Source: Candidatus Sulfotelmatobacter sp.
Lineage (GTDB): Bacteria; Acidobacteriota; Terriglobia; Terriglobales; Acidobacteriaceae
DNA length: 64,000 nt
Assembly (NCBI GenBank): GCA_030041215.1
Contig: JASHOH010000136.1
Span: 62,001 to 126,000, forward strand
Direction: 5' to 3'
A program made the translations under genes and the position numbers. Shown piece after piece: positions 35,763-46,271 of this stretch. The notes beneath the pieces were generated by a model. That model ran no database searches. It worked only from the letters and a program-made list of their open reading frames with translations, and was not told where the DNA came from. Position 1 is the stretch's first letter. Each line of letters begins with the position of its first letter.

Positions 35763-37298
35763 TCACTTTCCTTTCGGAGCACTCCTGTTTTTCACCCATC
35801 CTTCCTTCACCACCTGCTTCGCGCGGGCAATGGCGAGCGATTCTTCCGGAACATCTTCTGTGATGCATGATGCTGCGCCGATGTATGCGCTTTTGCCCAC
35901 GCGCACGGGCGCAACCAGCGTGGTATCGCTGCCGATGAAGGCTCGGTCTTCGATTACGGTGGTGTACTTGTGGGCGCCGTCATAGTTGCACGTAATTGTT
36001 CCCGCGCCGACGTTCACACCCGCGCCGATTTCGGCGTCGCCAAGATAAGTCAGGTGGTTGGCCTTCGATCCCTTGCCCAGCCTGGCTTTCTTTGTTTCGA
36101 CGAAGTTGCCGATATGCGCACCTTCGCCGATATCGCTGCCCGGGCGCAAATGGGAATAGGGGCCGATAATTGCGCCTGTGGCGACGCGCGATTCATTCAG
36201 GATGGATCCGGGATTGATGAGCGCTCCATTCCCAATCTGCGAATCGCGGATCACTGAATAGGAACGGATTCGGCAACCGAAGCCGACACGCGTTTTGCCG
36301 AGGAGTTGCACGAACGGTTCGATCACTGTATCAGCAGCGATCTGAACATCGCTGTCGATCACACAGCTTGCGGGGTAATAGATGGTAACTCCTTCGGCCA
36401 TCAGTTCATAGCATTTGCGCGCCCGCATCTGAGCATCAATAAAAGACAACTCCGCGCGCGTGTTTGCGCCTAGCACTTCGATCGGGTTCTCGGTCTTCCA
36501 GGCGACAACGCGGTGCTTCTGGTTGCATAGAACCTCGGCCATATCGGTGAGGTAATACTCGCCGTGCGGGTTCTCGTTGGCCAGTTTTTCAATATGAGTA
36601 AGAAGTTCAGGAACAGAGAAGACATAAAATCCCGCGTTGATCTCGCGAATTTTTTTCTGCGCCGCGCTTGCAGATTTTTCTTCGACGATGGCTGCAACTT
36701 CTGCGCTTCGCGAATTCTTGCGAAGGACGCGACCATAGCCCGTGGGGTGGTCAAGTTCGGCGCTGAGCAGCGTCATCGCGGCTTGCTGGTCAAGATGAAA
36801 GTTGAGCAGTTGCGCGATGGTCTGCGGCGTGATCTGCGGCGCGTCGCCAGAAAGCACGATCACGTGGTCGTAAGTAGAGAGCGCGTCGCGGGCCACCATC
36901 ATGGCGTGGCCGGTGCCATGCTGCTGCGCCTGCAACACAAAATTTACCCCTGTCGTGCCAACAGCCTGGCGAACGTGGTCAGCTTCGTAGCCGATGATGG
37001 CGAAGACGTCGCCCGAAGGAACGACGCTTGTGGCGGCGGCGATGACGTGCGCCAGCAGCGGCTTGCCTCCGACTTCGTGCAGGACTTTCGGAAGCTGCGA
37101 TTTCAGCCGCGTGCCCTTGCCGGCAGCCAGAATGGCCACAGCAACGCGTGGGCCGCGAGCATCAGGACTGTGCTCTTCTTTTTCTTGTTCTTGCAGCCAA
37201 GCCGATTTTGCCGGTCGAGTTTTTGTGGAACCAGATTCTCTAGAACCGGAATGCGCTTTCGCGGCTTGCCCTGAGCGGAGTCGAAAGGATTTCTTCAT
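35763..37298 (-). CDS. glmU: Bifunctional GlcNAc-1-phosphate uridyltransferase/glucosamine-1-phosphate acetyltransferase
   Basis: Makes UDP-N-acetylglucosamine for peptidoglycan and lipopolysaccharide. The uridyltransferase domain begins V-A-V-A-I-L-A-A-G-K-G-T-R-L-K-S-Q-L-P-K-V-L-H, and is followed by L-S-G-D-A-P and the G-E-Y-Y-L-T-D motif. A left-handed beta-helix of hexapeptide repeats (about 290-500) holds the acetyltransferase active site, with G-A-G-T-I-T-C-N-Y-D-G. The frame has an unusual 52-residue basic N-terminal extension; its first residues (S-F-R-L-R-S-G-Q-A) come from a repeat. No other ATG start lies between it and the catalytic domain. The usual length is about 455; here it is 511. 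Confidence 0.95.
   Translation of the reverse strand: MKKSFRLRSGQAAKAHSGSRESGSTKTRPAKSAWLQEQEKEEHSPDARGPRVAVAILAAGKGTRLKSQLPKVLHEVGGKPLLAHVIAAATSVVPSGDVFAIIGYEADHVRQAVGTTGVNFVLQAQQHGTGHAMMVARDALSTYDHVIVLSGDAPQITPQTIAQLLNFHLDQQAAMTLLSAELDHPTGYGRVLRKNSRSAEVAAIVEEKSASAAQKKIREINAGFYVFSVPELLTHIEKLANENPHGEYYLTDMAEVLCNQKHRVVAWKTENPIEVLGANTRAELSFIDAQMRARKCYELMAEGVTIYYPASCVIDSDVQIAADTVIEPFVQLLGKTRVGFGCRIRSYSVIRDSQIGNGALINPGSILNESRVATGAIIGPYSHLRPGSDIGEGAHIGNFVETKKARLGKGSKANHLTYLGDAEIGAGVNVGAGTITCNYDGAHKYTTVIEDRAFIGSDTTLVAPVRVGKSAYIGAASCITEDVPEESLAIARAKQVVKEGWVKNRSAPKGK
37265..37288. repeat. CTTGCCCTGAG...CGAAAGG element at the 5' end of glmU
   Basis: CTTGCCCTGAGC followed by GGAGTCGAAAGG (plus strand) lies within the first codons of glmU. 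The same block is nested in the family B repeat at 21020-21042. Confidence 0.55.
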
Positions 37299-37660
37299 TG
37301 GCCCAAATATACCTTGAGCCGCTGTTTACTGGTTAGTTAGTCCATCCACCCCTCCCCCCGTGCCCATCCTAGTGGAATCAAGGGGTTGCAGAGATTTTCG
37401 TTGCAAATATCAGAGCTGCAAGGAGTTACAGGCAAATATTAGATTCTAAAACGTTTGCTTATAGAATCTCTTGTGCGCACCATCAATATCTTTTTGCTTA
37501 TGCAAGAATGCACGAGTTTTTTGGAAAATGCAAGGAAAAAAATTCGGCACATGCCTCCCGGCAGTAGGATGCTTGTCCGTTTTTGTCACGCAAACTTGTG
37601 ACCGTCGCGCTTTTATGCCTGGCGGGCGAATGGCAAGATAAATTCTGATTTGAGTTCGCG
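37299..37660. other. AT-rich intergenic region with 8-bp inverted repeat
   Basis: This 362-base divergent gap is clearly more AT-rich than its surroundings. It holds promoters for glmU (left) and the methyltransferase-like gene (right). AGATTCTA (37441-37448) and TAGAATCT (37462-37469) form a perfect inverted repeat with a 13-base spacer, the size of a regulator-binding site. TGCAAG/TGCAAA words recur several times. No frame of coding quality is present. Confidence 0.45.
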
Positions 37661-38353
37661 ATGCGCAAAGCGATCATGACCGGGCTCATGTTGGTGGCTG
37701 CCCCCGTTTACATTCTAGGGTTAGCGACCCTGCTGATATACCTGTCGGGCGATTGGGGCTGGGTGGAGGGCTGGATCTTCAATGTCTGGTGGGTGTCCTT
37801 CATTTCCGCCAGCTTCCTGTGGCTTCACTACAAGGATCCTGCGCTGCTGGCCGAGCGCATGCGCCTGCCCGGAACCGGCGGTGAATCGGGCGCCGATTTG
37901 GTTATCCTCCTCGGGATAAAAGTGGGCTTCCTCGCCTGGCTCTTCCTATCGCCGTTGGACGTGCGTTTCGGCTGGCTGCCCCGTCTGCCGCTGTGGTGCG
38001 AGGTCTGCGGAGGCATCCTGCTTTTCGCAGGTGGTTTCTTAACTTTCCGGGCGTTCACTGATAACCCGTATCTCTCGCAGTTGGTGCGCATTCAGACCGA
38101 GCGCGGCCAGCATGTCATTGACACGGGCGTCTACGGCTTTGTTCGCCACCCCATGTATCTTGGGGCAAGTCTATGGTTCATTGGTGGCGCGTTGCTGCTC
38201 GGCTCCGTTTGTGGCCTTCTCGTAGCTCTGGCCATGGTCGGGTTGCTCGTTGTGCGCATCTTTGGCGAGGAGAAGCTGTTGGCACGCGATCTGGAGGGCT
38301 ACCAGGCCTATCGCGAGAAAGTGCGGTACCGCCTTGTGCCGCACGTCTGGTAA
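37661..38353 (+). CDS. Isoprenylcysteine methyltransferase-like membrane protein
   Basis: A 230-residue integral membrane protein with about five hydrophobic segments. The C-terminal signature G-V-Y-G-F-V-R-H-P-M-Y-L-G-A (residues about 157-170) and E-E-K-L-L-A-R-D-L-E-G-Y-Q-A-Y-R-E-K-V-R-Y-R-L-V-P are those of the ICMT/PEMT-like family, which binds SAM in the membrane. Bacterial members methylate lipids or small molecules, since prenylated proteins are absent; the substrate is unknown. It stands alone with an AT-rich upstream region. Confidence 0.85.
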   Translation: MRKAIMTGLMLVAAPVYILGLATLLIYLSGDWGWVEGWIFNVWWVSFISASFLWLHYKDPALLAERMRLPGTGGESGADLVILLGIKVGFLAWLFLSPLDVRFGWLPRLPLWCEVCGGILLFAGGFLTFRAFTDNPYLSQLVRIQTERGQHVIDTGVYGFVRHPMYLGASLWFIGGALLLGSVCGLLVALAMVGLLVVRIFGEEKLLARDLEGYQAYREKVRYRLVPHVW

Positions 38354-38472
38354 GCACCCCGTTAGCTAATCCCCGCTCCTAATATCGTCACTTCTCAGTT
38401 TCAGTTCTGAGTCGCTGCCCCAATACTCTCCCGGCGCGAGCTGCAAACCGGGGACTGACAACTGAGACTGAA

Positions 38473-38883
38473 TCAGTGAATTCCCTTGCTGTTGAGATAT
38501 GGGCCGTATTTTTTATCGGAGCCCTGGATGTGGTTGGTGAGCCAATCCCTAAGAAAATTCATAACCTGAAGGGAAAGGCCGGTGCTGGCGCCGCTGTTGA
38601 ACTTGGCTTGCACTTGCAGAACCTGATTGGTGAGATCGTCATGCTCTTTCTTGTGGGCGGCGGAGTCGGGATAATTCGTTCTGGCAAAAAATTGCTCTTC
38701 GCGGGCGAAGTGCGACTTGGTGTAGGTGACCAAGGAGTCCAGGATCTTCCCCAGGGCGTCTTTGCCATGGCCGGTTTTGAGGGCATCATGCAACTCGTTG
38801 ACTAGGGCGACAAGTCGCTTGTGGTCGTCGTCGAGCACTTTAACACCTACGCTCATTTTTTCGTTCCAAGTCATCAGCGGCAT
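38473..38883 (-). CDS. Bacteriohemerythrin
   Basis: An oxygen-binding di-iron four-helix protein of 136 residues. Seen: P-L-M-T-W-N-E-K-M-S-V-G at the start, D-D-D-H-K-R-L-V-A-L-V-N-E-L-H-D, H-F-A-R-E-E-Q-F-F, Y-P-D-S-A-A-H-K-K-E-H-D-D-L, and L-R-D-W-L-T-N-H-I-Q-G-S-D-K-K-Y: the full set of His, Glu and Asp iron ligands. Such proteins store or sense oxygen, or protect against nitric oxide. The gene has no partner. It is followed, on the other side, by a simple CTGA/CTCAG-rich stretch (38392-38470). Confidence 0.95.
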   Translation of the reverse strand: MPLMTWNEKMSVGVKVLDDDHKRLVALVNELHDALKTGHGKDALGKILDSLVTYTKSHFAREEQFFARTNYPDSAAHKKEHDDLTNQVLQVQAKFNSGASTGLSLQVMNFLRDWLTNHIQGSDKKYGPYLNSKGIH

Positions 38884-39025
38884 GGGGCAGCGTGTCCTTT
38901 CGGTGACGGGTTTGCTGAGGATCGATGAGAGCGGTTTAAGAAAGCTGCGGCCTACTCAAAGGTGAGAGCAAAGCGTGGGCCACCTTTCGGCACGGATGTG
39001 CGTGCCGATTGTTAACTCACCCTAA

Positions 39026-39199
39026 CACGAAATATGCAGCTACTGCGGATGCTGCCCCTGGAACCATTGCCCCAACCTGGAGCCCGCCGACGATGCCCTC
39101 CGCGCCATGGGCTTCACCAACGTCAAAGCGCTTTACCTCGCAGACAACATCGTCACTAACTGGCAGGATAAGGGATATCCCTTCACCTCTGGGAAGTAA
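39026..39199 (+). pseudogene. Truncated rhodanese-domain remnant
   Basis: In the frame starting after a TAA at 39023-39025 the sequence reads C-S-Y-C-G-C-C-P-W-N-H-C-P-N (from 39035), then L-R-A-M-G-F-T-N-V-K-A-L-Y-L and W-Q-D-K-G-Y-P, ending with TAA at 39197. This is the C-terminal half of a rhodanese domain with the Cys-rich active loop Y-C-x-C-C-P-W-x-x-C-P-N. No start codon or N-terminal half precedes it; the upstream 140 bases carry stops. It is best read as the tail of a deleted gene. Confidence 0.75.
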
Positions 39200-39206
39200 T
39201 TCCGTC

Positions 39207-41564
39207 TTACTGCGTAACGGTGATGGTCAGAGTCGCGCTCTGGCTGATTGCACCGCTGCCGCTGGTTGAGGCGGTTACGGTTACGGTGCTAGTCCCCGGA
39301 GGTGTACCGCCCCCCCGTATTGCTACTGCTGCCGCACGACAGCAACAGTGCCGTCGCCGCAAGAACAGCTAGGACGCTGAAGGTGCGTAAGCTGCTACGC
39401 TGTCGTCCCGAGGCGGCGATGAAGATGAATCCCATCCACGGAACAAGAAGAAATGCGTAAATCGGACGAACGGGAGAAGATGCAGCGGGCATTCGTACGG
39501 CCGCGCTTGCCGCTGTGGTGCTTATTGTGAGCGTGCTGGTTGCGGGATTGCCACTACTTGGGGTAACCGACGATGGATTGAAGCTGCACGAGGCCCCTGA
39601 TGGCAGCCCGGTACAGCTAAAGCTCACTTGGGAATTGAATCCGTTCGTCGGGGTCACGGTGAAGGTTGCCGTTCCGCTTTGCCCTGCAACAATAGTCAGG
39701 CTTGCAGGTGTTACCGAAACTGTATAGCTCGGACTCGAGCTAATCGTATAAGTTGCGGTCGCTACGGCGCTGTTCGTGTATCCGCTGGCTGCAGCCATTG
39801 CTTCGATTGTTTCCGTAGAACTGACTGTGAGAGGCGCGCTGTACACGGCAGATCCTGTCGTCGGAGTTGTGCCATCATTGGTGTAGTAGATTGTGGCGCC
39901 GGACGTAGAGTCGGAGATAGTTACCGTCTGCGCCGAATTGTAAGTACCTCCTGCGGGAGAGATTGATGGCGTGGCCGCCTGCGGCACCGAGACGGGGGTA
40001 ACAGTAAGCGTTTGCGGCGAAGATGTAGAACCCGCGAACGTGCCGTCTCCGCTATATGTGGCGGTCATTTGATAAGTATTTACCGCCAGGGCGCTTGGAT
40101 TGTAATTGAATGTCGCTGTTCCCGCACTCAAATCGACGGATCCGACCTCGTTCGATCCATTGAAGAATCCGACTACACCGGTGGGTGTGCCGCTGCCCGA
40201 GGTTGGGGTCACGGTCGCCGTCATGACTACCGGCCCGTTCGAGCCTGCCTGAACGCTGGATGGAGAAATGCTCAATCCGCTGTTGGAAGGAGACGTTCCA
40301 CCCATCCCTTTTGCGAAGCTGAATACCGTGCCGTCACTATTCGGGCCTCCGCCAGCCTCGCCATAGAAGCTTCCGCTAGTCTGCAGCAGCGCGTAATCCG
40401 GATACATCTCACCAGGCACTGTTCCGAAGCTATAGAGAGTTATCAATGAACCCCCGGCGTCATTCGGAATATCGTGCCCGTCGCGTTCGCGCCGCCCAAG
40501 ATGGTCGGACCGTAAAAGTTCCCATCGTTGGCTTCTATTAGTTGGCTTGGCGCACCACCGTCACTGCCATCGAAGCTGTGCAGGGTATTAAAAGTGCCCG
40601 ACGGGGTAATCTTGAAAATCGTGCCGCAGTCTAATTTACCACCGTATGTACTGTTGCAAATGCCAGCAACACCGCCGCCCCCTGTCGGCCCGTAGAAATT
40701 TCCATCACTTCCCAGCACCAGCCCGCCAGGACTGAATCCGTCGGGACAACCGCTTTCCGGGGCGCAGAAGTCGTAGAGCGTAGTTAGTGTGCCCGTGGGA
40801 GTAAGTTTGAAGATTGTGCCACAGTACAGGGGCTGGTCAATGCCACACACGTCGTTTCCGCCAAAAGCGGTTGTGCCGTAAAAGTTGCCGTCGTTTCCTT
40901 GCACGACTCCGAACATCGGGCCATAACCGGTGGAGCTGCCACTTGCGGGGAAGGTGTAGAGCGTGCTGAGCACTCCTGCAGAGGTGACTTTGAAAACCGT
41001 GCCGCAATTGCTTGAGCATTCGTCTGGTTGAGCACCCCCGGACGTTGTTCCGTAAAAGTTCCCGTCGCTGCCCTGAATCAAATAGCCCAAAGGACCACTG
41101 CCGTCGGCACAGGCCGTCTGCGAGCAGAAGTTATATAGGGTGTTCAACGACCCGCCAGGGAGAATTGAGAAGAACGTTCCTACGCCGTTGGCACCGCCCC
41201 AGAACGTTGTGCCATAGAGTTTCCCGCCTGCGCCGAGTATCACGCCGTTAGGATATGCTCCATCGGGTCCACTGAAGCTGTGTAGAACCTTCAGAGCACC
41301 GCCTGCCGTGATTTCAAAGATAGTTCCGCAAGTCGTCACCCCGGGCTCATTAGGAACAGAGCAGGAAGTGCTGGCGCCGCCAGTTTCCGTAGCACCGTAG
41401 AAGTTTCCTTCAGAATCCTGCACCAAGCCACCGATTGGGTTCGAGCCATTAGTTCCGGAGAAGGTGGCGAGCGTTGTATAGGTTTGCGCAGGCGACGCGG
41501 CTGACACAGCAAAACAGAACACAAGGGCCAAGGTTGCAAGTTTTGAGAAGCTGAGTTTCTCCAC
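39207..41564 (-). pseudogene. GloVer-repeat secreted protein gene interrupted by two poly-G frameshifts
   Basis: Part one (41564-40443) has a signal peptide (residues 1-26) and about nine GloVer-type repeats of about 40 residues with G-T-I-F-K-(I/L)-T-P-x-G and D-G-N-F-Y-G-T-T. It stops at P-G-V-H because a G-tract has five bases (complement of 40451-40455). With six it would continue G-G-S-L-I-T-L-Y-S-F, the repeat consensus. Part two contains an Ig-like domain, a chitobiase-type C-terminal domain (Y-T-N-D-G-T-T-P), another Ig-like domain and a hydrophobic C-terminus. A second tract with seven Gs (39310-39316) gives an early stop. With six, the frame runs on G-G-G-T-P-P-G-T to a TAA at 39207. 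The first and last segments are in the same frame. Decay, phase variation or sequence error are all possible. Confidence 0.8.
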
Positions 41565-41850
41565 GTTGCCTCCATTCGCCTGTGTCGTGGTAGGTGCACA
41601 GGCCTACGCGGGCTGCGGAGTTTGGGACGTCGACGCGATTTATATCGAGTAGCTAAATGAACCTGGGCCAATCGATAAGGCGATGGGGATACGACTTGCG
41701 CACCAATTATAGGTTACGGGGGAAAAGATTGTCGATGGAAGATGTCACATACCAGCGTGAGGCACGCGATCTCGACGGGATCTGTTTAGATCGTTGCCTT
41801 CAGGCGAACACGGCAACGATTGATCCACGGCTCGTAGCCCAGCAGAGCCC
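41565..41850. other. Intergenic region upstream of groES
   Basis: The region between the divergent GloVer gene and the groE promoter holds no coding frame that I would accept. A CGTAGG...CCTACG inverted repeat occurs around 41588-41609. The GloVer gene promoter must be in its left part. Confidence 0.4.
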
Positions 41851-41879
41851 TTGACAACTTCCGACCCACATCGTAAAAT
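41851..41879 (+). promoter_or_regulatory. Sigma-70 promoter of groESL
   Basis: TTGACA (41851-41856), 17 bases, then TAAAAT (41874-41879): nearly the consensus. The CIRCE operator begins at its last base, so the repressor would cover the transcription start. Confidence 0.9.
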
Positions 41880-41905
41880 TAGCACTCGATGTACAAGAGT
41901 GCTAA
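41879..41905 (+). promoter_or_regulatory. CIRCE operator (HrcA-binding site)
   Basis: TTAGCACTC, nine bases, GAGTGCTAA: a perfect match to the CIRCE element. HrcA binds it and represses chaperone genes until heat shock. No hrcA gene lies in the window. Confidence 0.97.
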
Positions 41906-41981
41906 CAGATCGATGTATCCACTGTAAATTCATCAACTTACATCGCGTTCACTGTTTAACTATTCTGAAAGGAGTTGCAAC

Positions 41982-42311
41982 ATGGCGAAATTTACACCGC
42001 TCCACGACCGCATTCTGGTAAAGCGCGTCGAGGAGGCTGCTACCACCCGCGGCGGCATCATTATCCCCGACACGGCGAAGGACAAGCCCCAGGAGGGCGA
42101 AGTCATTTCCGTTGGCAAGGGCCGCGTCAACGAAGACGGCAAGACCTTCCCCCTCGCTGTGAAAGAGGGCGACCGCATTCTGTTCGGAAAGTACTCCGGC
42201 ACCGAAATCAAGATTGATGGGGAAGACTACATCATCATGAAAGAGGACGAGGTGCTCGGCATTCTGAGCGGAGCGGCGGCGAAGAAGGAGATGGCGGGGG
42301 CACGGAAGTAA
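41982..42311 (+). CDS. groS: Co-chaperonin GroES
   Basis: The heptameric lid of the GroEL folding chamber. The 109-residue protein has [12 protein letters not shown] at the start, the mobile loop ([20 protein letters not shown]), [10 protein letters not shown] and [12 protein letters not shown] short basic extension ([11 protein letters not shown]) makes it longer than the usual 97. An AAAGGAG ribosome-binding site precedes the ATG by 7 bases. The transcript starts at the CIRCE promoter, so there is a leader of about 95 bases. groEL follows after an unusually long gap. Confidence 0.97.
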   Translation: MAKFTPLHDRILVKRVEEAATTRGGIIIPDTAKDKPQEGEVISVGKGRVNEDGKTFPLAVKEGDRILFGKYSGTEIKIDGEDYIIMKEDEVLGILSGAAAKKEMAGARK

Positions 42312-44206
<1,895 letters not shown>

Positions 44207-44241
44207 GAACGTGTGGCGCGGGCACTCCTACCCGCGAGACG

Positions 44242-44271
44242 GGGACGGGCATTTTGCCGTCCCTTTTTTTA
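44242..44271 (+). terminator. Rho-independent terminator after groEL
   Basis: GGGACGG (44242-44248) pairs with CCGTCCC (44257-44263) around the loop GCATTTTG, followed directly by seven T residues. Confidence 0.92.
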
Positions 44272-44417
44272 TTGTCGTCACCCAGAGTAAGGCGTGAGCG
44301 ATCCGATGAATAAGCTGTTGGCAAAATAACAGCACTCGATTCACACAGACTCCTGCCTAATACGAGCCAATTAGCGCACAATTCAATCCTTAATCCGATG
44401 TAAGTGGAGCCTTCTAA

Positions 44418-45692
44418 ATGGGGTTAAAAGCAATCGAAGTGTTTGTTCCCGGAGCCTATCCACAACATACCTACGTAGCTCGCAAGGCGGAAGGCTTAGA
44501 GGAGATGCTCAGGGACTCCGTGAGTACGCCCGGACAGATTGTTTCACTGTCGGGACCTTCCAAATCGGGAAAAACCGTCCTAGTGGAAAGAGTGGTTGGC
44601 CGCGATCTCCTCATCCCAGTTTCTGGCGCGACCCTACGCTCAGCCGACGACGTATGGGAGAGGGTCTTGGATTGGATGGACGTGCCGAATAGCACTTCAA
44701 GGAGCCGCACTGTCGGGGCGACCATAGGCGGTGAGGCCACTGCGAAAGGCGGCGTCGAAGTGAAGTTCCTCGCAAAGGCTGAGGCAGGCGGAACTGCAAA
44801 GGCGGAGGTCAACGGAGAGGTCGGCTCAGAAGCGGTTACTCAACGTCGAGGTCTGCAACAGGTCGTCCACGAGATTGGTGGCAGCGACTTCGTTGTGCTC
44901 ATTGATGATTTCCACTACATGGGCCGCGATGTGCAGATCGAGGTTGCAAAGACGTTGAAAGAGGCAGTCCGGCTGGGCGTAAAGATCTTAACTGCAGCCG
45001 TAGCACACCGTGGAGACGACGTGGTGCGGGCAAATCCCGAGCTTAGGGGCCGGGTGAGGGCGATCGATCTTCGGTACTGGAATAGAGATGAACTTCGGTT
45101 AATCGCGGACACCGGCTTCACTGTTCTCAATGCGGAAGTCGATCCCGAAACAATCGACAGGTTTACTGAAGAATCGGCTGGTTCCCCCCAATTCATGCAA
45201 CTACTCTGCCTTCAGGCCTGTTTTGTGCTCGATATACGCGAACACACGTTGCTCAAGAAAAGTGCAGAGGCCGATGAGGGGCTCCAAGCTAAGATTTTCG
45301 AACAAACGAGTGCTAGTACCGATTTCAGGTCATTGGTTGATGTTTTAGACGCCGGTCCTCGTATCAGGGGAACAGAGAGAAAGACGTACAAGTTTCATGA
45401 TGGAACAGAGGGGGATGTGTACCGTGTCGTTCTCAAGGCGATCGCAGCACCTCCACCGAGATTGTCATTTCCATATCAAGAATTGCTTAATCGAACGGAA
45501 CAGGTATGCTCTGGGGAGTTTCCAGTGGGTTCGAGTGTTACCGGGACGTGCCTGCACATGACAAAGCTGGCTGAAGAAAAGTTCCCGGATGAAAGAGCAG
45601 TAGATTGGGATGAACAAAAGCAGGTCTTTGACATTCCTGATCCCTATCTACCCTTCTACCTACGTTGGTCCGGGCGGCTGCGAGAGAGTTAG
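44418..45692 (+). CDS. Orphan STAND/AAA-like P-loop ATPase
   Basis: A 424-residue protein with Walker A G-P-S-K-S-G-K-T (46-53), Walker B V-V-L-I-D-D-F-H (159-166) and a sensor-like A-A-V-A-H-R-G-D-D. A helical region follows (E-S-A-G-S-P-Q-F-M-Q-L-L-C-L-Q), then a C-terminal winged-helix-like part ending D-P-Y-L-P-F-Y-L-R-W. This order and the P-x-x-x-F-Y-x-R-W ending recall archaeal-type MNS/STAND ATPases. Residues 98-138 are a Gly/Ala/Glu-rich insertion. No effector domain is recognisable. Codon use and base composition look less GC-rich than groEL. A GGAG site stands 8 bases before the ATG. Defence, regulatory and toxin-like roles are possible; none is shown. Confidence 0.7.
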   Translation: MGLKAIEVFVPGAYPQHTYVARKAEGLEEMLRDSVSTPGQIVSLSGPSKSGKTVLVERVVGRDLLIPVSGATLRSADDVWERVLDWMDVPNSTSRSRTVGATIGGEATAKGGVEVKFLAKAEAGGTAKAEVNGEVGSEAVTQRRGLQQVVHEIGGSDFVVLIDDFHYMGRDVQIEVAKTLKEAVRLGVKILTAAVAHRGDDVVRANPELRGRVRAIDLRYWNRDELRLIADTGFTVLNAEVDPETIDRFTEESAGSPQFMQLLCLQACFVLDIREHTLLKKSAEADEGLQAKIFEQTSASTDFRSLVDVLDAGPRIRGTERKTYKFHDGTEGDVYRVVLKAIAAPPPRLSFPYQELLNRTEQVCSGEFPVGSSVTGTCLHMTKLAEEKFPDERAVDWDEQKQVFDIPDPYLPFYLRWSGRLRES

Positions 45693-46271
45693 GAATGTCA
45701 GCGGGTGGCCCACGCAACGCGGTTTTCGTTGTGTGGGAATCGATGCTGCCGATGTCTCTGGCTTTGGTTCAGGCGTCCCTCCGGGACGCGGTTCACCTTT
45801 TGACAAGCTTACCCGGCGTTGAAACGCCGGGCTATTGTCAAATGTCCTTCCGGACATTTCGTCTTCCCGGATTGGAAAAACGGAGGGGATTGCCGGTGGG
45901 TACTGGACGATGTTCGCCAGACGGTCGAGTGGCTTTTCAGCCAGGTCCCTCGACTCCGCCCGGGATTTCGGCAGAAGGCTTGGACGCCGCGCAAGCGCCT
46001 CAAGCTGCGCTCAGGATGACGCCGTTCAACGGACGGTCCACTCTGTTCAAACGCTCTTTGGGGCGGCGTCATCCCGAAGGCCAGCGTTTTCACCAGCGGG
46101 CCGAGGGATCTCCCGCCCATTGCGCCGTGTGCGCGGAGATCCCTCCCTCCGCCTGAGGTCCCTCGCTCTGCTCGGGATTTCGGCGCGCGGCTCGGACGCC
46201 GCGCAAACGCCTCAAGCTGCGCTCGGGATGACGCCCCTCCTCTTTGCACTCAGTTCCGCTGAAACGTCGCC
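45693..46271. repeat. Repeat-rich intergenic region
   Basis: No real gene. It has a CCGGCGTTGAAACGCCGG palindrome (about 45809-45826), a GTCCTTCCGGAC palindrome nearby, and a TCGGGAT/CAGGATGAC block (45943-46021). A long family A element runs 46066-46232, with ATCCCGAAGG at the left and CTCGGGATGACG at the right and two sub-blocks reading GGGATTTCGGC. Open frames here on both strands are repeat translations (Arg/Ser/Gly/Pro-rich). Confidence 0.7.
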
